NCBI GenBank assembly: GCA_028288485.1
Contig: JAQBNO010000203.1
Location: 36,773 to 100,772 of the forward strand
Source: Segetibacter sp.
GTDB taxonomy: Bacteria > Bacteroidota > Bacteroidia > Chitinophagales > Chitinophagaceae
DNA length: 64,000 nt
Reading direction: 5' to 3'
The notes under the pieces were generated by a model that worked only from the letters and a program-made list of their open reading frames with translations, made no database searches and was not told the DNA's origin. This document shows positions 52,648-61,020 of the stretch, piece by piece. The stretch's first letter is position 1. The number at the start of each line of letters is the position of its first letter. The translations under genes and the position numbers were made by a program.

Positions 52648-53238
52648 TTAATTTACAGTGGTGGCAAGGCTGGGGCTGGTAGTTTTTCCTTTTTCCAATT
52701 TTTTATACTGCTCCTGGAAGGAGGATAAAGGAATCGCAACCGTCTTATGACTTCCGTTAGGATAAATGAATAGGAAATAGACATGCTCAAATTCGAGAAA
52801 TTTTTGGAAAACATCAATCTCTGCCCTGGTATGTTCATCTGTTACATAACCACCAATTATTCTCGCAGTACAATATTCTTCAGTGCAGTGGTCGAAAGAT
52901 AGCTTTAGCAGGTTTCCTCTTTCCAATTCCTTTTGTCCAAACTTTATAAGCATCCCGTTATGTTGAAGCGCATGATCTGGTACGCTTAACGAAATAAATG
53001 AAGGCCTTTTTTTTGATCTTTTTTTTGCTACCGTCAATGTTAAGTATTCAGCAGAGTCTTGCCCTTCTCTTTGATATGGAACTTTTAAAGTCAACAAAGT
53101 AGTTCTTTTTGCTTTTTTTGTGTCCCAGTTGAAAGCTGTTTTTCCTTCCAAATCAGCTTTTGCTTCCCGGCTATCTATCGTTTGGGAGAAAGCATAATTA
53201 ACAGACAGAAATGCAAGAAATGTAAAGATCTTTTTCAT
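52648..53238 (-). CDS. secreted protein, weakly IalB-like
   Basis: A 196-residue protein with a signal peptide (KKIFTFLAFLSVNYAFSQ). The body contains RTTLLTLKVPYQREGQDSAE, SFISLSVPDHALQHNGMLIK, FGQKELERGNLLKLSFDHCT then EEYCTARIIGG, and the end VAIPLSSFQEQYKKLEKGK. The order of a pleated L-x-V-P stretch, a Cys pair (FDHCTEEYC) and the PLSS-F motif faintly recalls the invasion-associated locus B (IalB) family, whose members are small periplasmic beta-sandwich proteins. The match is loose, and a lineage-specific family is as likely. Monocistronic. Confidence 0.5.
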   Translation of the reverse strand: MKKIFTFLAFLSVNYAFSQTIDSREAKADLEGKTAFNWDTKKAKRTTLLTLKVPYQREGQDSAEYLTLTVAKKRSKKRPSFISLSVPDHALQHNGMLIKFGQKELERGNLLKLSFDHCTEEYCTARIIGGYVTDEHTRAEIDVFQKFLEFEHVYFLFIYPNGSHKTVAIPLSSFQEQYKKLEKGKTTSPSLATTVN

Positions 53239-53380
53239 TTATCATTAAATTAAACTTAAGTGGTAAGTAAATACTGAATTCACATAAGGAAAAAAAAGTT
53301 GTATTTTTTTACGCTTCGTCATTTTCACCTTTATTAAAAGATTTGTTTTCCTTTTGTATTCATTTACGTCTTACCAATCC

Positions 53381-54616
53381 CTAAAATCTCCTTTGAATTC
53401 CAATTGCCACATCATACTGGTTGCCGCTAAACATAGTGCTCCTTTCCTGGTTCACCCAGCCTCCACTAAGTGACAGAATATTGTATTTTGAAAAGCTATG
53501 GTTAAAATTCAAAGACGCTTTCCTTGATTTTAGCCTGTTTTTATTACTGAATTGAATATTCAACGTACGATCATCAGGTGAAATTCCTGAACCTACACTC
53601 ACGCCTAAGTAATCCTCCGCTCCGTTAAAATAATAACGGCCGAGAAAACTATACGACTGAGAAGCACCGTTACTGCCAGGTGTTACATAGGTGCGCACGC
53701 CCAAAAGATAATTACTTACGTATTTACCGAGATAGGCGGTGTAAACATAGGTGGAGCTGCCAAAATTGAGGTATCTTAAGCCTGCTTCGGCTTCGAAACT
53801 TCGCGGCAGGTTGGCATACAACGAAAAACCTGCACGGTATTTTGGAAAAATCCCTCTTCCCGCGAAACCTACACTAATATAACTGTAAAAAATTCTGTTG
53901 ATTTTCGGATATGCATCTATTTCAAACTGCAATCCATTGCTGCTAAACCGGTTGGCATAGTTAAGACGGCTGGTAACAGACCCTAAAGACGTTTGACGAC
54001 TGTAGCTAAGACTTGCCATGTGCCAGGGGTCGTTCAGTTGTTTATCGAAATAGGTGTAGTTGTAATCTACTCCGATCTTGTTAACCGATGCAGCATCTCT
54101 TAAAGAAGATGCCAGCGCAAGTGCAGCAGTGTTGTGATTATTTGATTTTATTAAGCCGTTCGTAATTATTGATGCTTCTTTGTATTGTTTTAGTGCATTC
54201 AGGATTTTCGCTTTTCGCAGTAACAGTTCGGGCGATTGCGGGTGAGAGGAGAGGGCCTTGTTGCAAATTTCGAGTGCCTCGATGTAATGATCGTTCCAGT
54301 ATTCGATGTCTGTATAAGCAATACTTGCGTCTGCATGCGCAGCCGCATAACTAATTACATTTTGAAAATGGTAAACCGCACTATCGTATTGTTTGTTCCA
54401 GGCATATAACCGGCCTAAAAAAACCTCGATATCGGCGTATTGAGGAGATTGTAAAAGTGCTTGTTTTGCCAGCTGCTTTGCCTTGTCATCGTTTTTCTCG
54501 TCAAAGGCAGCAGTGCGTGCAGCCTTAAATAAATCATCTGAAGTAACCGCATTTTGCGCTTTCAGTAAAACTGAAAGTGGTAAAAGGTACAATAGTAGTA
54601 AAGCACGTAAAATCAT
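53381..54616 (-). CDS. YaiO-family outer-membrane protein with TPR domain
   Basis: A 411-residue outer-membrane protein: signal peptide (LRALLLLYLLPLSVLLKAQN), TPR-like helical repeats to about residue 175 (AKQALLQSPQYADIEVFLGR; ALEICNKALSSHPQSPELLL), then a YaiO beta-barrel (NKIGVDYNYTYFDKQLNDPW; YVYTAYLGKYVSNYLLGVRT; EDYLGVSVGSGISPDDRTLN) ending in GNQYDVAIGIQRRF with a terminal Phe, typical of outer-membrane insertion. In E. coli yaiO lies next to a GT2 gene (yaiP), and here it lies next to a GT2 fusion on the same strand. It may serve as the export pore of the locus. Confidence 0.85.
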   Translation of the reverse strand: MILRALLLLYLLPLSVLLKAQNAVTSDDLFKAARTAAFDEKNDDKAKQLAKQALLQSPQYADIEVFLGRLYAWNKQYDSAVYHFQNVISYAAAHADASIAYTDIEYWNDHYIEALEICNKALSSHPQSPELLLRKAKILNALKQYKEASIITNGLIKSNNHNTAALALASSLRDAASVNKIGVDYNYTYFDKQLNDPWHMASLSYSRQTSLGSVTSRLNYANRFSSNGLQFEIDAYPKINRIFYSYISVGFAGRGIFPKYRAGFSLYANLPRSFEAEAGLRYLNFGSSTYVYTAYLGKYVSNYLLGVRTYVTPGSNGASQSYSFLGRYYFNGAEDYLGVSVGSGISPDDRTLNIQFSNKNRLKSRKASLNFNHSFSKYNILSLSGGWVNQERSTMFSGNQYDVAIGIQRRF

Positions 54617-54761
54617 AATGGAGAAATACTGTTATGGCTTATAACGCCTAAAAGCGGCCAAACGATATATGAACAGCACTTTTTTCAGTAACGATATATT
54701 ATTAATGTTTCGATCGATATCGTTAGGTTAACGACGATTTCTTTTTGTCGAATAGAGAAAC

Positions 54762-54819
54762 AGCTGTACAAGTGAGTGACACAACGATGTAGATTAGATT
54801 GCTACAGCTTGCTGCCAAA
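54762..54819 (+). repeat. dispersed intergenic repeat, copy 14
   Basis: Head TACAAGTGAGTGACACAACG then ATG; tail CTTGCTGCCAAAAGAAC. Head identical to copy 6. Confidence 0.8.
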
Positions 54820-54860
54820 AGAACTTTATTAGTAAACGTTATTGCTGCTTGGGGAGAAAA

Positions 54861-54928
54861 AAGTTTTTTGGGGACCTGCCAAAGTTTTTTATGGCGTCTT
54901 TTGTTGTGTCACTCACTTGTGCGTGCAG
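54861..54928 (-). repeat. dispersed intergenic repeat, copy 15
   Basis: On the - strand: CTGCACGCACAAGTGAGTGA then CACAACAAAAG, tail GGCAGGTCCCCAAAAAACTT. Opposite orientation to copy 14, 41 bases away. Confidence 0.8.
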
Positions 54929-54980
54929 TTGGTATGGCAGCTAAACACGTTATGTTACCCAAATTGGTAGATCATGTATG

Positions 54981-57900
54981 TTATTCTAAGGAGCCAATAG
55001 TTAATAACATACAAGTTCCCGCATCGCTGATATTAATTCCGGTTGCACTTTTTCGCCAGGCTTCTCTGCCTGCTATTATAAAACCATGGTCTTTAAGAAA
55101 GGCTGCCATCTCAAAAGCATTCTCAACGTTACTATTAGCAGATTTAATGATCCTGATACACCGTGACCTGTTGTTAAACTTAATTTTCCAGTTGTTTACT
55201 GCATCAAGTATTTCAATCATTTCTGCTTCATTCAGTTGTTTTTGAACAGGCGTTTTTACTGCAATCATTTGTTTCTTCACATGCAATATTTTTTCAACCA
55301 CAGTTTTCGACCTTTGAGAACTTTGCTTTAATTGCCCGGCGCCACTAACTTTTTTATTTAATGCCTGCGTTGCAACACTGTTTGCCACTTTTACTGTTGT
55401 TGGGCCGTTGGGTGTTGAATGGTTAGTGGAAGTAGTTAGTTCGTGATTAGGATTTTCGTTAAGAAGTTGTTGAGGCAATAAGGGCGCTCCCTTTATTAAT
55501 TTATTGTTCTTTTGCCGGAAGCTTGCAAAGTTGGTTTGCAGCCTTTGTTTTTCTTTGTCATTTTCTACCGGCTCAATATCCATGTTGTTGCTGATCTTGT
55601 ACAAGTCATTTCCGTTTAAAAGGTAGTCACCCATTACAAAATCCACGAGATTGTTTTTGGTTTGCATTAAAGGAAATGCATGAATGTTTCTGAAGTAAGC
55701 GGCAGTATCCAACCCACTTCCAAGCCACGTTGCATGTGAAGGAATAGGGAAATGGTTTCTGTGGCCGAGAAACGACAAAAGAGTAGGGGTAATATCCAAA
55801 TTCGAAGAAACAGACTTAAATAATTTCGGCTGCTTCAAAAGAGGCGAAAAAATCATGAAGGGAACATGATAGCGGTCGATTTTGGTCGATAGTGGTATTT
55901 CCGGCAAGCGATGATCACCTGTGACGATAAAAATGGTGTTCTGATAATCGGGGCGTAGCGAATAGTTGCCAATAAAAGTGCGGATGGCATTGTCGGTATA
56001 TAAGATACTTGAATATTGATTTTTATAAAGCCGGTGTTCTGCTTTCTGCTCATCGGTAAATCCAAGTTGCGACATACGGTTTTCAAAAACCTCCAGAAAA
56101 TGTTCCTGGCGTTGAACTTTGAAAGGACTGTGCATCGAGAGCGTAAGAACAATATTGCAAACTCGTTCTTTTTCGCTGCTATTTACTTCATTGTACTTTG
56201 CGAACACCTCTTCATCGCCATACCCCCAGCTAAAATTATTGTTAGAGGGCATCGGGGTATATTTTGATGAAAAACTTTTTTTATCGTAGACAGTGGTTTT
56301 GTTTATTGCAAGAAAATTGTCCATTTTATCGAAACTGGCATCACCGCCATAAAAGAAGTTTGTTTTGTAGCCTTGCTTTTTCAAAAGACTTAGTAGAGTT
56401 TGATGAGCAGGCATATTATCACCCGCCTCCATAAATCCATTTTTTCCATACGGCAGTGAACCGAAAACTGATGGCAACAAAGCAAACGTTCTTCCCCCTG
56501 TGCTTAAAAAGTTAGACCAGTAAAGGCTTTTTTCAGAGAGCGAATCAAGAAACGGCGTGAAGCTGCCGAGGTAAGCATCTTTATACGAAAAGGCACGACC
56601 TAAGCCTTCGACTGCTATAAAAACAATGTTGGGAGCAACGTTTCCCGTATTAAAAAATGGCTCAAGCACATTTATTGAGGTGTCAACAGAATGAAGAAAT
56701 GGAAAATTTTCTTCATCGGTATATCGGAAAGCCGCAGCAGTAAGGGGTGCGCCAGTTACGCTGCTATTATCTTCCTGGTCTCCATTTAGTAAAGTAAGCA
56801 TTGAGGTGCTGTAGAAATAATACGACTTGTTCAACGAAATATTATCGCTGAATTCCTGCCCCGGCTTTAATTCGTTTGTAACGGAAGCGACGGAGAATAA
56901 ACCGCCTGTTGTAAACAGAATGAGTAAAGCAAATGATAAAGTAGTGGAAAGCCTGATTTTGCGTGGTATAAAAATGAACAGGGAGATAATTACACTCACT
57001 ATTAAAAATATTGACCACAAAAGGCCTGGAGAAATACCTCCGGCCGCATCCAGGGTTTGTTCTATTTCATCCAACGAATATTGCCACAGGTCAGATCCCA
57101 ATGGTACAAGTGTTTCGAGGAAGTATTCTGACAAAGCTGCATTAATAGTAACAAGCATTACAGAAAACAGGATGTAGAATGAGCGGGCAAGTGTCTTGTT
57201 TAACAGGTAAAGCAGGGTAAATAAAAGTAAAGGAACTAAGGCAATATTTAAAACAAATGAAAGCTCATTTACAAGGCCATACAGGATTACTTTTGGTAAA
57301 AATTTCGGTACTCCATGAAGCTGAACGTTCCTCGTAATTTCGAAAGTTTTAATAAACAACATCCCAGCGATAAGAATAAGTGTATATACTGCCGCTTCCT
57401 GGAGGCCTTCTTTCCAGCGTAGTAAACTTCTTACAGGTTTTTTACCCGCCTGCATTGGTATTTGCGGTATTGGAACAACAGGGATTTCTTCTGTAACAGG
57501 CATTTCTTCGGCTACAGGCGCTTCTGTAACTACAACAGGCTGCTGGTTGCCATTTAACCCTTGCCTCGTCATCTCCCCCCAACTTGATTTTTTCTGAATT
57601 TTATCTATATAACCTTTTACCCCGCTCCATACAACAAATGGGTGAAATACAAATGGTTCGGACAAGGCGGTTAACAGCAGGTGCATAATATCTGTTTTTC
57701 GCTTGTATTGATTGTAAGTGTTCACTTCCATGTAAATAGCAAACACAGAATACAGGTAACCAAAAGTGACTATAAATGCAAGAAAGGCAAAAAACGTTTG
57801 CCAGTAAATCATTTTCAATATTGCCATCAGCAGGAAAGCGACCATTCCAAGAAACTCTACTCCCGGTGCACACATTTCGAAAAAGAACCAGTATGGAAAG

Positions 57901-58958
57901 CTAAGCATCCCCAATAAGTGATACCGGGGGTTGAAGAACATCTTTTTGTGCAATCCTAAAGTTTCAATGGTTCCCCTTGTCCACCGATTACGCTGCCGTC
58001 CTAATATTTTATAATTTGCCGGTGCTTCTGTCCAGCAAAGCGGGTCGGGTATGAAGGCTACTTTGTAAGGCTGCTTCAGCTCCTCCATATAGCGCCGCAT
58101 ACGCACTACGAGTTCCATATCTTCCCCTACGGTTTTATGGTCGTAGCCACCAACTTTTATAGCTATTTCTTTGTCGAATGCGCCAAAAGCACCTGATATC
58201 AACATCAGTCCGTTAATCCTGCTCCAGGCCATACGTCCTAATAAAAAGGCCCTGATATATTCCAGTGCCTGCATCCGGGGTAAATACTGTTTAGGCAAAT
58301 TTACTTTTAACAGACGGCCAAACTGTATTTCACAGGAGTTGGCAATACGTACAACGCCACCTGTTGCAATTACTTTTTTGTTTGTAATGTCCAGGAAAGG
58401 CTTCATCAGCTTCAACAATGCATCCTGTTCCAACACGCAGTCAACATCTATACAAACAATATAATCGTTTGAGGCTATGTTGATACCAACATTTAAAGCA
58501 TCGGCTTTACCACCATTTACTTTGTCAACAACTACCAGCTTTTTATAGATAGGATTTTTGCTTCTGTATACACCTCGAACCGGTTTTGTGTGTATCTGGT
58601 AACTTACGAAGTAATCGGTCTTTACCAGGTTGTAGGCTTTTATCAACTGCTGCAGGCTATTGTCTTTGCTACCATCGTTGATAATAATTACTTCCAGGTT
58701 ATTGTAGTAAATCGACAATAAAGACCTCACATTTTCAATAATGTTTGCTCCTTCATTATATGCAGGGGCTAATATACTTATAGACGGCGCATATGGCGAA
58801 ACTGCCAACAGTTTATAGTCGATAAAGCTATTTTTATTTTTATATTTACGGTAAGCCCCTACTGAAAAACTTCCAATGAATAAATAGAAAAGAAGCTGGG
58901 TACCTGAATAGATAAAGATAGAATAGGTAACAAAATCGTATAGTAGCGTTTTCCACAT
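54981..58958 (-). CDS. bifunctional membrane protein: GT2 glycosyltransferase fused to LtaS-type sulfatase-fold phosphotransferase
   Basis: A 1325-residue fusion. Residues ~55-330 form a processive GT2 domain of the BcsA/PgaC class: SILAPAYNEG, DGSKDNS, DVD at 171-173, GED at 278-280 and QRNRW at 322-326, followed by membrane helices to ~420. A Pro/Val/Glu-rich linker (~470-500) leads to a second membrane block (~520-690, at least five helices). Residues ~774-1075 are a sulfatase/LtaS domain with metal and catalytic residues E784 (IAVEGLG), T824 (TGGRTFALLPS), D1015-H1016 (VTGDHRLP) and H1031 (DRYHVPF). The last 200 residues include a basic linker and a small alpha/beta module (RIIKSANSNVENAFEMAAFL). 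The GT makes a sugar chain at the inner membrane and the LtaS part would add a phospho-alcohol group outside. Its start codon overlaps the end of the HEAT-repeat gene. Confidence 0.9.
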   Translation of the reverse strand: MWKTLLYDFVTYSIFIYSGTQLLFYLFIGSFSVGAYRKYKNKNSFIDYKLLAVSPYAPSISILAPAYNEGANIIENVRSLLSIYYNNLEVIIINDGSKDNSLQQLIKAYNLVKTDYFVSYQIHTKPVRGVYRSKNPIYKKLVVVDKVNGGKADALNVGINIASNDYIVCIDVDCVLEQDALLKLMKPFLDITNKKVIATGGVVRIANSCEIQFGRLLKVNLPKQYLPRMQALEYIRAFLLGRMAWSRINGLMLISGAFGAFDKEIAIKVGGYDHKTVGEDMELVVRMRRYMEELKQPYKVAFIPDPLCWTEAPANYKILGRQRNRWTRGTIETLGLHKKMFFNPRYHLLGMLSFPYWFFFEMCAPGVEFLGMVAFLLMAILKMIYWQTFFAFLAFIVTFGYLYSVFAIYMEVNTYNQYKRKTDIMHLLLTALSEPFVFHPFVVWSGVKGYIDKIQKKSSWGEMTRQGLNGNQQPVVVTEAPVAEEMPVTEEIPVVPIPQIPMQAGKKPVRSLLRWKEGLQEAAVYTLILIAGMLFIKTFEITRNVQLHGVPKFLPKVILYGLVNELSFVLNIALVPLLLFTLLYLLNKTLARSFYILFSVMLVTINAALSEYFLETLVPLGSDLWQYSLDEIEQTLDAAGGISPGLLWSIFLIVSVIISLFIFIPRKIRLSTTLSFALLILFTTGGLFSVASVTNELKPGQEFSDNISLNKSYYFYSTSMLTLLNGDQEDNSSVTGAPLTAAAFRYTDEENFPFLHSVDTSINVLEPFFNTGNVAPNIVFIAVEGLGRAFSYKDAYLGSFTPFLDSLSEKSLYWSNFLSTGGRTFALLPSVFGSLPYGKNGFMEAGDNMPAHQTLLSLLKKQGYKTNFFYGGDASFDKMDNFLAINKTTVYDKKSFSSKYTPMPSNNNFSWGYGDEEVFAKYNEVNSSEKERVCNIVLTLSMHSPFKVQRQEHFLEVFENRMSQLGFTDEQKAEHRLYKNQYSSILYTDNAIRTFIGNYSLRPDYQNTIFIVTGDHRLPEIPLSTKIDRYHVPFMIFSPLLKQPKLFKSVSSNLDITPTLLSFLGHRNHFPIPSHATWLGSGLDTAAYFRNIHAFPLMQTKNNLVDFVMGDYLLNGNDLYKISNNMDIEPVENDKEKQRLQTNFASFRQKNNKLIKGAPLLPQQLLNENPNHELTTSTNHSTPNGPTTVKVANSVATQALNKKVSGAGQLKQSSQRSKTVVEKILHVKKQMIAVKTPVQKQLNEAEMIEILDAVNNWKIKFNNRSRCIRIIKSANSNVENAFEMAAFLKDHGFIIAGREAWRKSATGINISDAGTCMLLTIGSLE

Positions 58959-60106
58959 TACCTTTCTCTTTCCGCTTTAACGTGCAAATAAATCTGCTTG
59001 TAAGGTATCGGGTCTTCCTGCCCTTTTGCTTCCAGGATTTCCATTCCCTCCGAAGTACATTTAGCCAGTACTTTTGCTGCAGCGAGCTTTAAAAATTCAT
59101 GACCCTCATGCAGTTGCACAATCAAAAAGTCTCTTTGAGCATCACTGGCAATTTTTGGAAGTTCTCTTAATATGTTTAGCCGGTTGGTAAACCTTTCATT
59201 TTGATAGGCTTCGGTAAGCAGGTTTGCAGTAGTATTATTTGCAATCTGTGCAAGTGTTTTAACTGCCTGTACCCGTACAGCTTCATTTTTGTGTTGCAGG
59301 CATACTGCAGCTTCTTTGTGCACTTGTACCTGCTTATAGTGTTGTGCAAGTTTCAGCGCAAAGCTTATTACAGTATCATTTTTAGACTGCAACCAACTAT
59401 CGAGTGTTGGTAAACCTGTAAATGGTAGCTGCCGAAGCATTTCAAGTAATTTCAGTTGTTGAAATTCTGTTATCGGGTACGATACAACATCTAAAAACCG
59501 CAATCCCGTAAATCCATATAATTGAATGACCGCTGTCTGCGCTTCTAAACGCACATCGCTATTTTTACTGTTGGTGAGATGATATATTTTCCCATACTGG
59601 TCTTTTTGCTCCATTACGCACAATTCATGAATGCCCTGGCATTGAATATGGGTTTGTTTATCATCCAGTTTTATTCTGGAATCAACATTCAAACCCAGCT
59701 GGTAATACAATTGAATAATATTATCCGAAACAATACCCAGGAAACTGCTTTTGTTTCTTACAAGTTCCTCAATCATCATCTGCCTTGCCTCCGGCTTTTT
59801 AAAAAGCACCATGAAATTCTCCGGCACAGCCACGCTTCTTGCTGCCGGATCTGATATTACTTCAGATATCCATTGCTCAACACCCAGGCGGATGTTGTTG
59901 TTGAAATTGAACTTTTGCTTTTTCTTATTTAGCGTATAAAACGTGACACCGACCAATAATAAAGTGACTACTACAAAAACTAATGAACAGGCATACAGTA
60001 TTTCCGGCGTCGGAAAAGCGGCAGTGGAGTTTTTATAATCTACGTTTAAAAAAACAAAAGCGTAATCACTGGTAAAAAAGTCAAAGCTGTCTTTCACGTT
60101 ATGCAA
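58958..60106 (-). CDS. HEAT-repeat membrane protein
   Basis: A 382-residue protein. One transmembrane helix near residues 36-58 (LYACSLVFVVVTLLLVGVTF) follows a periplasmic N-terminus. The cytoplasmic remainder is alpha-helical with HEAT-like repeats: NSDVRLEAQTAVIQLYGFTG, NDTVISFALKLAQHYKQVQV, NEAVRVQAVKTLAQIANNTT and LNILRELPKIASDAQRDFLI, and ends HEFLKLAAAKVLAKCTSEG. HEAT repeats bind proteins. The gene overlaps the response regulator upstream (8 bases) and the GT2/LtaS gene downstream, implying translational coupling; it probably links the regulator to the transferase. Confidence 0.85.
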   Translation of the reverse strand: MHNVKDSFDFFTSDYAFVFLNVDYKNSTAAFPTPEILYACSLVFVVVTLLLVGVTFYTLNKKKQKFNFNNNIRLGVEQWISEVISDPAARSVAVPENFMVLFKKPEARQMMIEELVRNKSSFLGIVSDNIIQLYYQLGLNVDSRIKLDDKQTHIQCQGIHELCVMEQKDQYGKIYHLTNSKNSDVRLEAQTAVIQLYGFTGLRFLDVVSYPITEFQQLKLLEMLRQLPFTGLPTLDSWLQSKNDTVISFALKLAQHYKQVQVHKEAAVCLQHKNEAVRVQAVKTLAQIANNTTANLLTEAYQNERFTNRLNILRELPKIASDAQRDFLIVQLHEGHEFLKLAAAKVLAKCTSEGMEILEAKGQEDPIPYKQIYLHVKAERER

Positions 60107-60467
60107 TTGCAGCAGTTGCTGTTAAACGGGCTATGTGTGATACTAATTCGGTAATATTAAAAGGCTTCGAAATATATTCATCTGCACCTAATCTCATTGC
60201 TTCCTCCACCACTTCCTGTTGCCCCATAGCCGATATAACAATAACAGGTACCGCGTTCAATTCCTGCTTGATCTTACCGACTATTTCCAATCCCGAAAAG
60301 TACGGTAGCATAATGTCGAGGATAATAAGATCGGGTTTCGTTTCTTCAATTTTCCCCATTGCCTCCATTCCGTCAATACAGGCAATAATTTCATGACCCT
60401 CTCTTTTTAGGCAAAACTCCATAGTTTTAAGGATCAGGGAGTCATCTTCTGCGATCAGGATCTTCAT
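60099..60467 (-). CDS. single-domain response regulator of polysaccharide locus
   Basis: A 122-residue receiver domain: acidic pocket E7-D8-D9 (IAEDDSLIL), phospho-acceptor D51 (LIILDIMLPYFSG), Ser near 79 (VIVISAMG) and K101 (YISKPFN). It has no output domain and is translationally coupled to the HEAT-repeat protein (8-base overlap). It likely controls the membrane transferase by direct binding, not transcription. No histidine kinase is nearby, so the input is unknown. First gene of the locus. Confidence 0.95.
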   Translation of the reverse strand: MKILIAEDDSLILKTMEFCLKREGHEIIACIDGMEAMGKIEETKPDLIILDIMLPYFSGLEIVGKIKQELNAVPVIVISAMGQQEVVEEAMRLGADEYISKPFNITELVSHIARLTATAAIA

Positions 60468-61020
60468 AGTACTGTTTTTTGTTAGATTGTTGATTAGAGC
60501 AACTTCATCACTATTAACGCAATGAATTCTACTATAGTACTTTTTAAAAAGCTTTTTACCCTATTTTTCTATAATTGGTAATTTTATTGCCAGAATTGGA
60601 AAAAGTATTAAGCGAAAAATACTATGGCACGGGTAATAAATAACCCCGTTAACCGGAAGCAGTGTTTCCACTTAAATTAAGTCAAGTGCACTTTTTAGAG
60701 CCGGCTTCCTTTCTTCAATCAACGTCGTTGTTCAAACGGATCCCTTTGGTGATGCCTCTCACTTGTACTGTAGTTTTTGCAAATTCTTCTTTTGCTGTAA
60801 AAGCTCCGTCTTGTTTTAAAAGGAAGTTTTATAATGCTCCTGTAAATATGAATTTGAACTAAATAAGTTAGAGGACCCGCCTGCATTTCCATACACCTCT
60901 ATATCTTAATTTTAGAAATAACTCCCATTTTATTTTAAAATCCTGCCGTAGCAACATTTGGATTTAAAAAAGTACTTTTATTTTATATTTTGCTCTAATT
61001 CTATAACTAAACCTTACGCT
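60468..61020. other. divergent intergenic region
   Basis: 553 bases between the response regulator (-) and the TonB-dependent receptor (+). Contains repeat copy 16 (60691-60772). TTTG at 60955 with TATATTTTG at 60982 may be the receptor promoter. No gene. Confidence 0.5.
60691..60772 (-). repeat. dispersed intergenic repeat, copy 16 (long variant)
   Basis: On the - strand: ACAGTACAAGTGAGAGGCAT, a longer middle containing GAACAACGACGTTG, and tail GAAGCCGGCTCTAAAAAG. Confidence 0.65.

Larger units (their letters stand above)
54617..54980. other. intergenic region with inverted repeat pair
   Basis: 364 bases between the GT2/LtaS fusion gene and yaiO. It holds repeat copies 14 (+) and 15 (-) facing each other. 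No gene. Confidence 0.6.
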
